Position numbers and translations under genes: made by a program. From NCBI RefSeq assembly GCF_014649395.1, contig NZ_BMSY01000001.1:558001-622000 (forward strand): a DNA stretch of 64,000 nucleotides. Reading direction: 5' to 3'. The DNA comes from Streptomyces aureoverticillatus. GTDB taxonomy: Bacteria > Actinomycetota > Actinomycetes > Streptomycetales > Streptomycetaceae. A model generated the notes under the pieces. That model made no database searches. It saw only the letters and a list, made by a program, of their open reading frames with translations, and was not told the DNA's origin. This document shows, piece by piece, positions 51,668 through 60,381 of the stretch (positions within the stretch are counted from its first letter, which is position 1; every line of letters begins with the position of its first letter).

Positions 51668-52882
51668 TCAGCCGCGGCGGGCGAGCAGCCAGGGTTCGAC
51701 GATGCCGAGCCCGCGGACGGGCCGCTGCCACATGGGCTGCAGGGCGAAGCGGTACGCGGGCGGCTCCTCGCCCTCCTTCTCGGCCCTCTCGGCCTGGGCG
51801 GCGGCCTCGGTCTCGGAGGCGGGCGCGTCACCGGTCCTGACGAGCTCCTCCGCGAGCGCCCCGTCCACGAGCACGGCGTCACGAGGCGCTATCGAGGTGA
51901 GCCGAGACGCCAAATTCACCGTCGTACCGAAGACATCGCCCATCCGCGTGGTGACGGTCCCGAAGGCGATGCCGACGCGCAGCTCGGGCATGGTCTCGTC
52001 GTTGGCCATGGTCTCGATGAGGCGCAGGGCGATCTCCGCGGCGGTGCCGGCGTCGTCGGCGGCGTACAGCACTTCGTCACCGAGCGTCTTGATGAGCCGC
52101 CCACCATGCGCCGCGACCAGATCCGCGGCGGTGGTCTCAAAGGCCTCGACGAGCTCGCCGAGTTCCTCTTCCTCCATTCGTCGCGTGAGCCGCGTGAACC
52201 CCACGAGATCGGCGAACCCGACAGCGAGCCGCCGATCCACCATCTCCTCGTCATCCGCAGCCTGGACGACCCGCCCCGTGGCGGCGGCGAGCTGCCGCCG
52301 CCACACGTACACGAGAAACTCCTCGAGCTCCGGCAGCAACAGCTCGACCAGCGGATACGTCACTTCCGTACGGGTCATGCCCGGCTCCGGGGGCTCGGTC
52401 AGCCCCTCCAGGAAGGAGTCGATCTGCCATTCGGCCAGGCGGGCGGTGGTCTGCCCGGTCGACCGGGCCACCTGCACCGCCATGGCCTCGCTGAGCAGCC
52501 CCGCCTCGACGAGACCGGCGAGCCGCCGCAGAGCCAGGACGTCCGCCTCCGTGAGGGCCTTGGCCTGGCCGATGTCCGGGAAGCCCATGGCGCGCCAGAA
52601 GCGCGAGGCGAGTTCCATGGAGACGCCGGCGCTGCGGGCCGCCTGGAACGGGGTGTAGCGCCGGTCCGCCCCGAGGATCAACTGCTCGAGCCGGAGGGCG
52701 AGCGGATTGCTGTCCTCCCCGAGCTCGGGGTCGTCCGGCTTCTCGGATCCGCTTTCCACGGAGTCGGCGGGCCGGGGGTTACCCCCTTCTTCGGTGCGGG
52801 GGTCACCCGCTTCCGCGGGTCGGGGGTCACCGTCGGGGGCGGGGTGTGCGCCCTGGCCGGAGCCGGTGTCGTCGACGGTCAC
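51668..52882 (-). CDS. cya: Class III adenylate cyclase
   Basis: A 404-residue enzyme predicted to make cAMP. GTG 52882 has AAGGG upstream. A disordered Pro/Asp/Glu-rich N-terminus (1-55) leads to a helical regulatory region (60-200; FQAARSAGVSMELASRFWRA) as seen in actinobacterial cyclases. The class III catalytic domain (about 215-345) has the first metal Asp in VGFADLVGFTRLT, the second in KTLGDEVLYA, and the transition-state Arg in VNLASRLTSIA. In S. coelicolor the cya product is needed for normal germination and sits next to birA and pccB, as here. Confidence 0.94.
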   Translation of the reverse strand: MTVDDTGSGQGAHPAPDGDPRPAEAGDPRTEEGGNPRPADSVESGSEKPDDPELGEDSNPLALRLEQLILGADRRYTPFQAARSAGVSMELASRFWRAMGFPDIGQAKALTEADVLALRRLAGLVEAGLLSEAMAVQVARSTGQTTARLAEWQIDSFLEGLTEPPEPGMTRTEVTYPLVELLLPELEEFLVYVWRRQLAAATGRVVQAADDEEMVDRRLAVGFADLVGFTRLTRRMEEEELGELVEAFETTAADLVAAHGGRLIKTLGDEVLYAADDAGTAAEIALRLIETMANDETMPELRVGIAFGTVTTRMGDVFGTTVNLASRLTSIAPRDAVLVDGALAEELVRTGDAPASETEAAAQAERAEKEGEEPPAYRFALQPMWQRPVRGLGIVEPWLLARRG

Positions 52883-53105
52883 GCCTGCTGCCCTTCCGAT
52901 CTGCCGCGGTCAGATATCGACCGGCGCCAACTTTACGGCAGGTGTGCCCCAGCTCACTCCCGACGTGCCCCTCACCCCGGGCGGCCCTCCTCCCAATGCC
53001 CCCGGTGGGGGTTGCGGATCCGGGGAGGGGCACAGCCCCAAGTTCGGCGGTGCCGGGATGTAGGGGGATGGGCGCCGCCCAAGGTACGGCGCCGCTACGG
53101 CACCC

Positions 53106-54029
53106 TCACCCCCCGGCGGCCGGCCGCAAATGCACCACATCCCCCGCCCCCACCGGCTCCCGGACCCCGTCCTCCGTCGCGAGGACCAACCGGCCGTCCC
53201 CGTCCACGGCCACCGCCTCGCCCGTGACGGCCCGCCCCCCGGGCAACTCCGCCCGCACGACCCGCCCCAACGTCGCACACCCCGCCGCGTAGGCCTCCTG
53301 GAGCCGCGCCGCCCCCGGGTCACCCCCGGCGGCCCGCCACTCCCCGTACCACCGCTCCAGCTCCCGCAGCACGGCCCGCAGCACCGGATCCCGGTCCGTG
53401 CTCACGGCCCCGGCCAGCGCCAGCGACCCCGCGCCGGGCACCGGCAGCTCGTCCGCGCGCAGCGTGACGTTGACGCCGATGCCGATGACGACACCGCCCC
53501 CGCCGACGGACCCGGCCCGCTCGGCGAGGATGCCGCCGGCCTTGCGCTCCTCGTCGCCGACGGTGACCAGCAGGTCGTTGGGCCACTTCAGGGCGGTGTC
53601 GACACCGGCCGAGCGGGAGATGCCGGCGGCGACGGCGACGCCGGTGAGCAGCGGCAGCCACCCCCACCGCTCGACGGGCACGTCGTCCGGCTTGAGCAGG
53701 ACGGAGAAGAAGAGCCCGGAGCGCGCGGGCGCGCTCCAGCGCCGGTCGAGCCGCCCGCGCCCGGCGCTCTGCCGCTCGGCGACGAGGACGGCCCCCTCGG
53801 GCAGCTCGTCCGCGCGGGCGGCGAGGTCGGTGTTGGTGGAGCCGGTGTCGGCGACGACGTCGAGGGAGGTCCACAGGGACCCCTCGCGGACGAGGGCGCG
53901 CCGCAGGGCGCCGGCGTCGAGGGGCGGCCGGTCGAGGTCGGACCACCGGCTGGGAACGTCGCTGGAGCCCGAAGCCGGGTCCTTGGGTACGTCGGGCGAT
54001 GAGTCGGATGAGTCATGGGACGGCGTCAT
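53106..54029 (-). CDS. birA: Biotin-[acetyl-CoA-carboxylase] ligase
   Basis: A 307-residue enzyme joining biotin to the carboxyl-carrier lysine of acyl-CoA carboxylases. ATG 54029 has AGGGTGG upstream. Motifs: DTGSTNTDLAARA, the biotinyl-AMP loop SAGRGRLDRRW, LKWPNDLLV and GGILAER, then the C-terminal SH3-like domain. No N-terminal DNA-binding domain is present, so it is a monofunctional ligase. Its expected target is the alpha chain at 57791. Divergent from pccB across a 127-bp gap with an inverted repeat. Confidence 0.95.
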   Translation of the reverse strand: MTPSHDSSDSSPDVPKDPASGSSDVPSRWSDLDRPPLDAGALRRALVREGSLWTSLDVVADTGSTNTDLAARADELPEGAVLVAERQSAGRGRLDRRWSAPARSGLFFSVLLKPDDVPVERWGWLPLLTGVAVAAGISRSAGVDTALKWPNDLLVTVGDEERKAGGILAERAGSVGGGGVVIGIGVNVTLRADELPVPGAGSLALAGAVSTDRDPVLRAVLRELERWYGEWRAAGGDPGAARLQEAYAAGCATLGRVVRAELPGGRAVTGEAVAVDGDGRLVLATEDGVREPVGAGDVVHLRPAAGG

Positions 54030-54068
54030 GCAAGCCACCCTAGGTGTGGTAAACGCCGCACTGCACAG

Positions 54069-54088
54069 GCGTATCCGCGCCGATACGC
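54069..54088. promoter_or_regulatory. Inverted repeat in the birA-pccB divergent promoter region
   Basis: GCGTATC (54069-54075) and GATACGC (54082-54088), 6 bp apart, followed by TACGAGT. Placed 69 bp before pccB and 40 bp before birA. Candidate operator for both. Confidence 0.45.
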
Positions 54089-54156
54089 TACGAGTCAGTA
54101 GCCAGCAGCCGTGAGCCGTCACCGTCCCCTCTGAGCAGGCAGGGAGCCGCGCCCCG

Positions 54157-55812
54157 ATGTCCGAGCCGCAAGTGCCCAACAAGCAGTCAGCGCAGCCCGA
54201 GCCGACACAGGAGCAGCCGGAACCGCAATCCGCCGCGATCGACATCCACACGACGGCGGGAAAGCTGGCGGACCTGCGCCGCCGCATCGACGAGGCGAAG
54301 CACGCGGGCAGTGAGCGGGCGGTCGAGAAGCAGCACGCGAAGGGCAAGCTGACGGCGCGCGAGCGCGTCGAACTGCTCCTGGACGAGGGTTCGTTCGTGG
54401 AGCTGGACGAGTTCGCGAGGCACCGGTCGACGAACTTCGGCCTGGAGCAGAACCGCCCGTACGGGGACGGTGTGGTCACCGGCTACGGCACGGTGGACGG
54501 CCGCCCGGTGGCGGTGTTCTCGCAGGACTTCACCGTGTTCGGCGGCGCCCTCGGCGAGGTCTTCGGCCAGAAGATCGTGAAGGTGATGGACTTCGCGCTG
54601 CGGACGGGCTGTCCGGTGGTCGGCATCAACGACTCGGGCGGCGCGCGCATCCAGGAGGGCGTCATGGCCCTGGGGATGTACGGGGAGATCTTCCGCCGCA
54701 ACACCCACGCGTCCGGCGTGATCCCCCAGATCAGCCTGGTCGTGGGCCCGTGCGCGGGAGGAGCGGTCTACTCCCCGGCGATCACGGACTTCACGGTGAT
54801 GGTGGACCAGACGTCGCACATGTTCATCACGGGCCCGGACGTCATCAAGACGGTCACGGGCGAGGACGTGGGCTTCGAGGAGCTCGGCGGCGCCCGCACG
54901 CACAACTCCACGTCGGGCGTGGCGCACCACATGGCGGGCGACGAGAAGGACGCGATCGAGTACGTCAAGTCGCTGCTCTCGTACCTCCCGTCGAACAACC
55001 TGAGCGAGCCCCCGGCGTTCCCGGAGGAGGCGGACCTCGAACCGACCGCCGAGGACCTCGAGCTGGACACGCTCGTGCCGGACAGCGCGAACCAGCCGTA
55101 CGACATGCACACGGTGATCGAGCACGTCCTGGACGACGCGGAGTTCTTCGAGACGCAGCCGCTGTTCGCGCCGAACATCATCACCGGCTTCGGCCGGGTC
55201 GAGGGCCACCCCGTGGGCATCGTGGCGAACCAGCCGATGCAGTTCGCGGGCTGCCTGGACATCGACGCGTCCGAGAAGGCGGCGCGCTTCGTGCGCACCT
55301 GCGACGCGTTCAACGTGCCGGTGATCACGTTCGTGGACGTGCCGGGCTTCCTGCCGGGCGTGGACCAGGAGCACACGGGCATCATCCGCCGCGGCGCGAA
55401 GCTGATCTACGCGTACGCGGAGGCCACCGTCCCGCTGATCACGGTCATCACCCGCAAGGCCTTCGGCGGGGCGTACGACGTGATGGGCTCCAAGCACCTG
55501 GGCGCCGACCTCAACCTGGCCTGGCCGACGGCGCAGATCGCGGTGATGGGCGCGCAGGGCGCGGTGAACATCCTGCACCGCCGCACGATCGCCGCGGCCG
55601 GCGAGCCGGAGGCCCAGGAGGCCACCCGCGCCCGGCTGATCCAGGAGTACGAGGACACGCTCCTGAACCCGTACACGGCGGCGGAGCGCGGCTACATCGA
55701 CGCGGTGATCCTGCCGTCGGAGACCCGCTCGCACCTCGTGCGCGGGCTGCGTCAGCTCCGTACGAAGCGGGAATCCCTGCCTCCGAAGAAGCACGGCAAC
55801 ATCCCGCTGTAG
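54157..55812 (+). CDS. pccB: Propionyl-CoA carboxylase beta (carboxyltransferase) subunit
   Basis: A 551-residue subunit that transfers carboxylate from carboxybiotin to acyl-CoA. AGGGAG precedes ATG 54157; the first about 27 residues are a Gln/Pro-rich extension. The crotonase-like halves are clear: [12 protein letters not shown] and [12 protein letters not shown] for acyl-CoA/biotin binding, then [16 protein letters not shown] and [15 protein letters not shown]. The Asp of GGAYDVMGS (about residue 441) corresponds to the position reported to favour propionyl-CoA (Asp422 in S. coelicolor PccB; Ile in AccB). It makes methylmalonyl-CoA for polyketides and odd-chain metabolism. Confidence 0.95.
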   Translation: MSEPQVPNKQSAQPEPTQEQPEPQSAAIDIHTTAGKLADLRRRIDEAKHAGSERAVEKQHAKGKLTARERVELLLDEGSFVELDEFARHRSTNFGLEQNRPYGDGVVTGYGTVDGRPVAVFSQDFTVFGGALGEVFGQKIVKVMDFALRTGCPVVGINDSGGARIQEGVMALGMYGEIFRRNTHASGVIPQISLVVGPCAGGAVYSPAITDFTVMVDQTSHMFITGPDVIKTVTGEDVGFEELGGARTHNSTSGVAHHMAGDEKDAIEYVKSLLSYLPSNNLSEPPAFPEEADLEPTAEDLELDTLVPDSANQPYDMHTVIEHVLDDAEFFETQPLFAPNIITGFGRVEGHPVGIVANQPMQFAGCLDIDASEKAARFVRTCDAFNVPVITFVDVPGFLPGVDQEHTGIIRRGAKLIYAYAEATVPLITVITRKAFGGAYDVMGSKHLGADLNLAWPTAQIAVMGAQGAVNILHRRTIAAAGEPEAQEATRARLIQEYEDTLLNPYTAAERGYIDAVILPSETRSHLVRGLRQLRTKRESLPPKKHGNIPL

Positions 55813-55850
55813 GACAGCGCACGCCCACTCCGCCCCCGAGGAGCCACTTC

Positions 55851-56057
55851 GTGATCAAGGTCGTACGAGGCAATCCGACCCCCGAGGAGCTGGCCGCCGC
55901 CCTCGCGGTGGTCCAGGCGCGCGCCGCGGCGGTCGCGAACGCGCCGTCCGGCGCGCCCCGGATCCAGGACGCCTGGGCGGACCCGGCACGGGTGGCCCGC
56001 GAGCGGCTGCCGGCGCCGGGCCCGGCGGCATGGAGCCGCACGTACTGGCCGGGCTGA
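55851..56057 (+). CDS. pccE: Acyl-CoA carboxylase epsilon subunit
   Basis: A 68-residue protein starting GTG 55851 with GAGGAG 8 bases upstream, 38 bp after pccB. It shows the small-subunit pattern: [20 protein letters not shown] helix at the start and a C-terminal W-x-R-x-x-W-like end (AWSRTYWPG). Epsilon subunits occur only in actinobacteria and raise the activity of the alpha-beta carboxylase complex. Confidence 0.92.
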   Translation: MIKVVRGNPTPEELAAALAVVQARAAAVANAPSGAPRIQDAWADPARVARERLPAPGPAAWSRTYWPG

Positions 56058-56071
56058 GCCGCGCCGGAAGT

Positions 56072-56087
56072 TGAGTACGCGTACTCA
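56072..56087. promoter_or_regulatory. 16-bp perfect palindrome TGAGTACGCGTACTCA
   Basis: Perfect over 16 bp, 14 bp after the pccE stop and 35 bp before the small membrane gene. The position suits an operator or promoter element for the 42-residue gene or maf. Confidence 0.5.
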
Positions 56088-56122
56088 GGCGCGCGCTCCG
56101 GCGCGACCGCACCATCGAAGGC

Positions 56123-56251
56123 ATGCTGTGGTCCGATCCGGAGAACGACCCGCCCAAGGACATGCGGGACATGCAGGCGAAGATGCGCCGTGCGGGAGTC
56201 CTGCTGGCCCTGGCGATGGTGGTCGCGATGCTGGTCCTGGGCGTGACCTGA
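56123..56251 (+). CDS. 42-residue one-pass membrane protein
   Basis: ATG 56123 has GAAGG 2-6 bases upstream. The peptide has a charged N-terminal half ([20 protein letters not shown], then RRAG) and one hydrophobic span ([17 protein letters not shown]) ending at the stop. Its length, composition and place between pccE and maf suggest a real conserved small protein; I recall a small gene in this position in other Streptomyces. Function unknown, perhaps membrane tethering of the neighbouring carboxylase. Confidence 0.7.
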   Translation: MLWSDPENDPPKDMRDMQAKMRRAGVLLALAMVVAMLVLGVT

Positions 56252-56269
56252 GACGCGACGGCCACTTAC

Positions 56270-56334
56270 CAGCCCGTCCGGCATTTGAGGACGAGGCCCG
56301 GAGGGCCGAAAAGGGGGAGAGGGGCGAAGCCCCA
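56270..56334 (+). repeat. Dispersed intergenic repeat family A, copy 3
   Basis: CAGCCCGTCCGGCATTTGAG then GACGAGGCCCGGAGGGCC and a G tract, nearly identical to the copy at 2243. It lies between the small membrane gene and maf. Confidence 0.9.
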
Positions 56335-56391
56335 TGTAGGGAAGAAGCAGCCCAGGGCGCCCCCGCCAGGACCCGCCGCTACCCTGACCGC

Positions 56392-56997
56392 ATGAGTGAT
56401 CAGCGCCGCCTCGTCCTGGCCTCCCAGTCCCCCGCCCGCCTGGGCCTGCTGCGTCAGGCGGGCCTCGCCCCCGACGTGATCGTCAGCGGCGTGGACGAGG
56501 ACGCGGTGACCGCGCCGACCCCCGCCGAACTGGCCAAGGCCCTCGCGGAGGCGAAGGCGTCGGTGGTGGCGGCCCGCCCGGACGTCAAGGGTGCCCTGGT
56601 CGTCGGCTGCGACTCGGTCCTGGAGCTGGACGGCCGGGCGCTCGGCAAGCCCGCGGACGCGGAGGAAGCGACGGCCCGCTGGAAGGACATGCGGGGCCGC
56701 GCGGGCATCCTGCAGACCGGCCATTGCGTGTACGACACGCTGTCCGGCCGGCACACGGCGGCGACGGCGTCCACGGTGGTGCGCTTCGGCGAACCGTCCG
56801 ACGCGGAGATCGCCGCGTACGTGGCGAGCGGCGAACCGCTGCACGTGGCGGGCGCGTTCACCCTGGACGGCCGCTCGGCGCCGTTCATCGAGGGCATCGA
56901 CGGCGACCACGGCAACGTCATCGGCCTGTCACTGCCGATGCTGCGCCGCCTGCTCGCGGAACTGGGCGTCGGGATCACGGAGTTGTGGGCGAAGTAG
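56392..56997 (+). CDS. maf: Maf family nucleoside triphosphate pyrophosphatase
   Basis: A 201-residue house-cleaning enzyme that hydrolyses non-canonical or modified NTPs. It has the Maf signature [16 protein letters not shown] near the N-terminus, the [10 protein letters not shown] metal/active-site segment, [14 protein letters not shown] and the C-terminal [18 protein letters not shown]. The 3' end overlaps the convergent membrane-protein gene by 23 bp. Confidence 0.94.
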   Translation: MSDQRRLVLASQSPARLGLLRQAGLAPDVIVSGVDEDAVTAPTPAELAKALAEAKASVVAARPDVKGALVVGCDSVLELDGRALGKPADAEEATARWKDMRGRAGILQTGHCVYDTLSGRHTAATASTVVRFGEPSDAEIAAYVASGEPLHVAGAFTLDGRSAPFIEGIDGDHGNVIGLSLPMLRRLLAELGVGITELWAK

Positions 56998-57442
56998 AGA
57001 CACCCCGCACGGCGCCCCCGGCGGCCCCGGCGTCCTCGGACTCCTGCTTGTCGTACGCCATCAGCGTCAGCACGATGAGCCCGAGCACCACCATCATGAA
57101 GAAGAACGCGGTCCAGCCCACCAGGCCGACCGCGAACGCGCCGAGCAGGGCGTGCACGACGGCGGCGCTGATCAGCAGGATCTTCCCGAAGCGGCCGGGC
57201 GCGCGGTCGCGCGCGCCGGTACGGGCGAGGGTCAGGCCGCACAGCGCGAGGTAGAGCCCGAAGAGGCCGCCCGCGATCCACGCGCCGATGCTCATCGCGT
57301 GCGGATCGAGCCCGCCCATCGACATGTCCTGCTTGTCGACGACGAGGCCGAGGAACCAGTTGAGCAGCGCGATGCCGACCGCCTCCGCCCAGAGCACCAC
57401 GGCACCCGTCCACGCCACCGGCCTGCGCGCCACGGCGTCCAC
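56975..57442 (-). CDS. Four-TM integral membrane protein of unknown function
   Basis: A 155-residue protein starting GTG 57442 (GGTGGAGAG upstream). Four hydrophobic segments: [60 protein letters not shown] and [18 protein letters not shown]. The external loop is Met/His/Asp-containing and the C-terminal tail is cytoplasmic. Convergent overlap with maf. Similar proteins are common beside maf/accA in actinobacteria as far as I recall; no known role. Confidence 0.85.
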   Translation of the reverse strand: MDAVARRPVAWTGAVVLWAEAVGIALLNWFLGLVVDKQDMSMGGLDPHAMSIGAWIAGGLFGLYLALCGLTLARTGARDRAPGRFGKILLISAAVVHALLGAFAVGLVGWTAFFFMMVVLGLIVLTLMAYDKQESEDAGAAGGAVRGVSTSPTTP

Positions 57443-57790
57443 CCACTCTCCACCCGCTGCTGTTACCCCTAGTACGTACGAGACATCGGGACACTACTAA
57501 CGGGTAAACCCAGGGACAAGGGCCGGGCCGACGGCAAAGAATCGTTGGGCCATTCGTAGGGACTCCACAAAGAATGGCCGCGTGCCGCAGCGCGGCCTCA
57601 CAGAGACCTTGACCACACCGGAGGGCTAGGCTGCCGGGGAGGAACCCTGCGTACCACGGTGCGACAAGGGATTTCGGGGAACGAGTCGACCTCGGATCAC
57701 GCTCCGTGTGGGCAAGCTCACCATTGGGGACGGGTCGTAAGCCCGTGTCGGCAGTCCCTAAACTCGGCTTGTTTCAAGGAGGGAGCCATC
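57443..57790. promoter_or_regulatory. Long leader of the acyl-CoA carboxylase alpha gene with inverted repeat
   Basis: 348 bp, no gene. It contains GGCCATTC (57548-57555) and GAATGGCC (57572-57579), perfect 8-bp arms 16 bp apart, and AAAGAAT twice (about 57536 and 57569). It also contains TTGACC (57609) and a possible -10 TAAACT at 57759-57764. The length suggests a long 5' UTR or several control sites. A definite promoter cannot be assigned. Confidence 0.4.
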
Positions 57791-59563
57791 GTGCGCAAGG
57801 TGCTCATCGCCAACCGTGGCGAAATCGCTGTCCGGGTCGCCCGGGCGTGCCGGGATGCCGGGATCGCGAGCGTTGCCGTTTACGCGGACCCCGACCGGGA
57901 CGCACTGCATGTGCGGGCCGCAGACGAGGCGTTCGCCCTTGGCGGTGACACTCCGGCCACCAGCTACCTGGACATGGCGAAGGTCCTCGCCGCGGCCAAG
58001 GACTCCGGGGCGGACGCGGTCCATCCGGGCTACGGCTTCCTCTCCGAGAACGCGGAGTTCGCGCAGGCGGTCCTGGACGCGGGCCTGATCTGGATCGGCC
58101 CGCCGCCGCAGGCGATCCGGGACCTGGGCGACAAGGTCGCCGCCCGGCACATCGCGCAGCGCGCGGGCGCGCCGCTGGTCGCGGGCACGCCGGACCCGGT
58201 GAGCGGCGCGGACGAGGTCGTCGCCTTCGCCGAGGAGCACGGCCTGCCCATCGCCATCAAGGCGGCGTTCGGCGGTGGCGGCCGCGGTCTGAAGGTGGCC
58301 CGCACCCTCGAAGAGGTGCCGGAGCTGTACGACTCCGCGGTGCGCGAGGCCGTCGCGGCCTTCGGCCGCGGCGAGTGCTTCGTGGAGCGCTACCTGGACA
58401 AGCCGCGGCACGTGGAGACCCAGTGCCTGGCCGACAAGCACGGCAACGTGGTCGTCGTCTCCACCCGTGACTGCTCGCTGCAGCGCCGCCACCAGAAGCT
58501 CGTCGAGGAGGCCCCGGCGCCGTTCCTGTCCGAGGAGCAGAACGCCGAGCTGTACCGCGCGTCCAAGGCGATCCTGCGCGAGGCGGGCTACGTCGGCGCG
58601 GGCACCGTGGAGTTCCTGGTCGGCGTGGACGGCACGATCTCCTTCCTGGAGGTCAACACCCGCCTCCAGGTGGAGCACCCGGTCACCGAGGAGGTCTCCG
58701 GGATCGACCTGGTCCGGGAGATGTTCCGGATCGCCGACGGCGAGGAACTGGGGTACGACGACCCGCAGTTGCGCGGTCACTCCTTCGAGTTCCGCATCAA
58801 CGGCGAGGACCCGGGCCGCAACTTCCTGCCCGCCCCCGGCACGGTGACGTCGTTCGCGCCGCCGTCTGGCCCGGGTGTGCGGCTCGACGCGGGCGTGGAG
58901 ACCGGCTCGGTCATCGGCCCGGCCTGGGACTCGCTGCTCGCCAAGCTGATCGTCACCGGTGCGACGCGTGAGCAGGCGCTCCAGCGTGCCGCGCGCGCCC
59001 TGGCCGAGTTCGACGTCGAGGGCATGGCCACCGCCATCCCCTTCCACCGCAAGGTCGTCGCCGACCCGGCGTTCGCTCCCGAACTCACCGGCTCCGCCGA
59101 GCCGTTCACGGTCCACACCCGCTGGATCGAGACCGAGTTCGTCAACGACATCCCCGCCTTCGCGGCGGTGGCGGACGCCGAGGCCGAGGACGAGCCGGGC
59201 CGCGAGACGGTCGTCGTCGAGGTCGGCGGCAAGCGCCTCGAGGTCTCCCTGCCCTCCTCCCTCGGCATGTCCCTCGCCCGTACCGGCCTGGCGGCCGGGG
59301 CCAAGCCGAAGCGCCGGGCGGCGAAGAAGTCCGGGCCCGCGGCGTCCGGGGACACGCTCGCCTCGCCCATGCAGGGCACGATCGTCAAGGTCGCGGTGGA
59401 GGAGGGCCAGGAGGTCAAGGAGGGCGACCTCATCGTGGTCCTGGAGGCCATGAAGATGGAGCAGCCCCTGAACGCCCACCGTTCCGGCACGGTCAAGGGC
59501 CTCCTCACGGAGGTGGGGGCGTCGCTGACGTCCGGGGCGGTCATCTGCGAGATCAAGGACTGA
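57791..59563 (+). CDS. accA2: Acyl-CoA carboxylase alpha chain (biotin carboxylase + biotin carrier)
   Basis: A 590-residue subunit; GTG 57791 has AAGGAGGGAG upstream. Residues 1-450 form biotin carboxylase with an ATP-grasp domain ([47 protein letters not shown]). After a linker, the carrier domain has EAMKMEQ with biotinyl Lys near residue 555. It carboxylates biotin with ATP and bicarbonate and serves acetyl- and propionyl-CoA carboxylase complexes, here most likely with PccB/PccE. The symbol follows the S. coelicolor gene in the same neighbourhood. Confidence 0.94.
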   Translation: MRKVLIANRGEIAVRVARACRDAGIASVAVYADPDRDALHVRAADEAFALGGDTPATSYLDMAKVLAAAKDSGADAVHPGYGFLSENAEFAQAVLDAGLIWIGPPPQAIRDLGDKVAARHIAQRAGAPLVAGTPDPVSGADEVVAFAEEHGLPIAIKAAFGGGGRGLKVARTLEEVPELYDSAVREAVAAFGRGECFVERYLDKPRHVETQCLADKHGNVVVVSTRDCSLQRRHQKLVEEAPAPFLSEEQNAELYRASKAILREAGYVGAGTVEFLVGVDGTISFLEVNTRLQVEHPVTEEVSGIDLVREMFRIADGEELGYDDPQLRGHSFEFRINGEDPGRNFLPAPGTVTSFAPPSGPGVRLDAGVETGSVIGPAWDSLLAKLIVTGATREQALQRAARALAEFDVEGMATAIPFHRKVVADPAFAPELTGSAEPFTVHTRWIETEFVNDIPAFAAVADAEAEDEPGRETVVVEVGGKRLEVSLPSSLGMSLARTGLAAGAKPKRRAAKKSGPAASGDTLASPMQGTIVKVAVEEGQEVKEGDLIVVLEAMKMEQPLNAHRSGTVKGLLTEVGASLTSGAVICEIKD

Positions 59564-59592
59564 ACATTCCCCAACCCCGCCCCTTCCCGTAA

Positions 59593-59614
59593 CCAGGGGG
59601 CTGCCGCCCCCTGG
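59593..59614 (+). terminator. Hairpin terminator after the carboxylase alpha gene
   Basis: A 9-bp perfect stem (CCAGGGGGC with GCCCCCTGG) and loop TGCC, 29 bp after the stop. It is also the outer end of the repeat copy that follows. Confidence 0.8.
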
Positions 59615-59730
59615 ACCCCCGCCATCGCCGCTTCGCGGCTCGTCCTCAAACGCCGGACGGGCTGGATATGGCCCACGTATAGCCCCTCCGGCGATTGAGG
59701 AGCGGGGGTCTGGGGGCAGAGCCCCCAGTT
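59594..59730. repeat. Dispersed repeat family A, inverted pair (copies 4 and 5)
   Basis: A reverse copy (59594-59666, CTCGTCCTCAAACGCCGGAC) faces a forward variant (about 59683-59730, GCCCCTCCGGCGATTGAGGA). The inner arms CCTCAAACGCCGGACGGGC and GCCCCTCCGGCGATTGAGG are complementary except at two positions, 19 bp apart, so the pair can form a long hairpin in RNA. Confidence 0.85.
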
Positions 59731-59773
59731 TCGGGAAAGGGGCGGGACTGGGGCGCCCCCGCGAGGAGACGAC

Positions 59774-60349
59774 ATGCGTGCCGACGCCCGCCGCAACCAC
59801 CAGCGGCTCCTGAGCGAGGCCCGTGCCGCGTTCGCGGAGCACGGCACGGACACCTCCCTGGAGGACGTCGCCCGCCGGGCGGGCGTGGGCATCGGCACGC
59901 TGTACCGCCACTTCCCCACCCGCCACGCCCTCCTGAGCGCCGTCTTCGAGGACGCGGTGAGCGACCTGCTCACCCGCTCCCACGCCCTCCTGGACGCCCC
60001 GCAGCCGTGCACCGCCCTGGTGGAGTGGCTGCGGGCGATCATCACGCACGCGGGTGAGTACCGGGGCCTGGCCCGGGCCCTCATGTCGGCCTCGCGGGAC
60101 GACAGTTCGGCACTGGCCAGGTGCAGCCGCCCGATGCGGGAGGCCGGCACCCGGCTCCTGGCCCGCGCCCAGGAGGCGGGCGCGGTACGCCAGGGCGTGT
60201 CGATCGAGGACCTCATGCAGCTCACGAACGCGATCGCGCTGGCGGCCGAGGAGTCCCCGGACGACCCGGAACTGGCGGACCGCCTCCTGACCTTGACACT
60301 GCGCGGCCTGAAGGCGGACCCGTCGTCGGCCCCGTACGGAGACCGCTAG
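59774..60349 (+). CDS. TetR family transcriptional regulator
   Basis: A 191-residue regulator; GAGGAG lies 5-10 bases before ATG 59774. HTH at about 8-55 (FAEHGTDTSLEDVARRAGVG, then IGTLYRHFPTRHALLSAV), followed by a helical C-terminal domain of the SbtR/YcdC-like type (ARALMSASRDDSSALARC). Alone on its strand; no target gene is obvious beside it. Confidence 0.92.
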   Translation: MRADARRNHQRLLSEARAAFAEHGTDTSLEDVARRAGVGIGTLYRHFPTRHALLSAVFEDAVSDLLTRSHALLDAPQPCTALVEWLRAIITHAGEYRGLARALMSASRDDSSALARCSRPMREAGTRLLARAQEAGAVRQGVSIEDLMQLTNAIALAAEESPDDPELADRLLTLTLRGLKADPSSAPYGDR

Positions 60350-60381
60350 GGCCGACGCACCCGCTCCGCCGCTTCGACCGC

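Noticed and set aside
52883..53105. A third full copy of repeat family B or a small RNA before cya
   Set aside because: Only short motifs (GGTGCCGGGATGTAGGGGG and GC-rich inverted bits) resemble the end of the 49202-49513 element. The core blocks are absent, so I do not call it.
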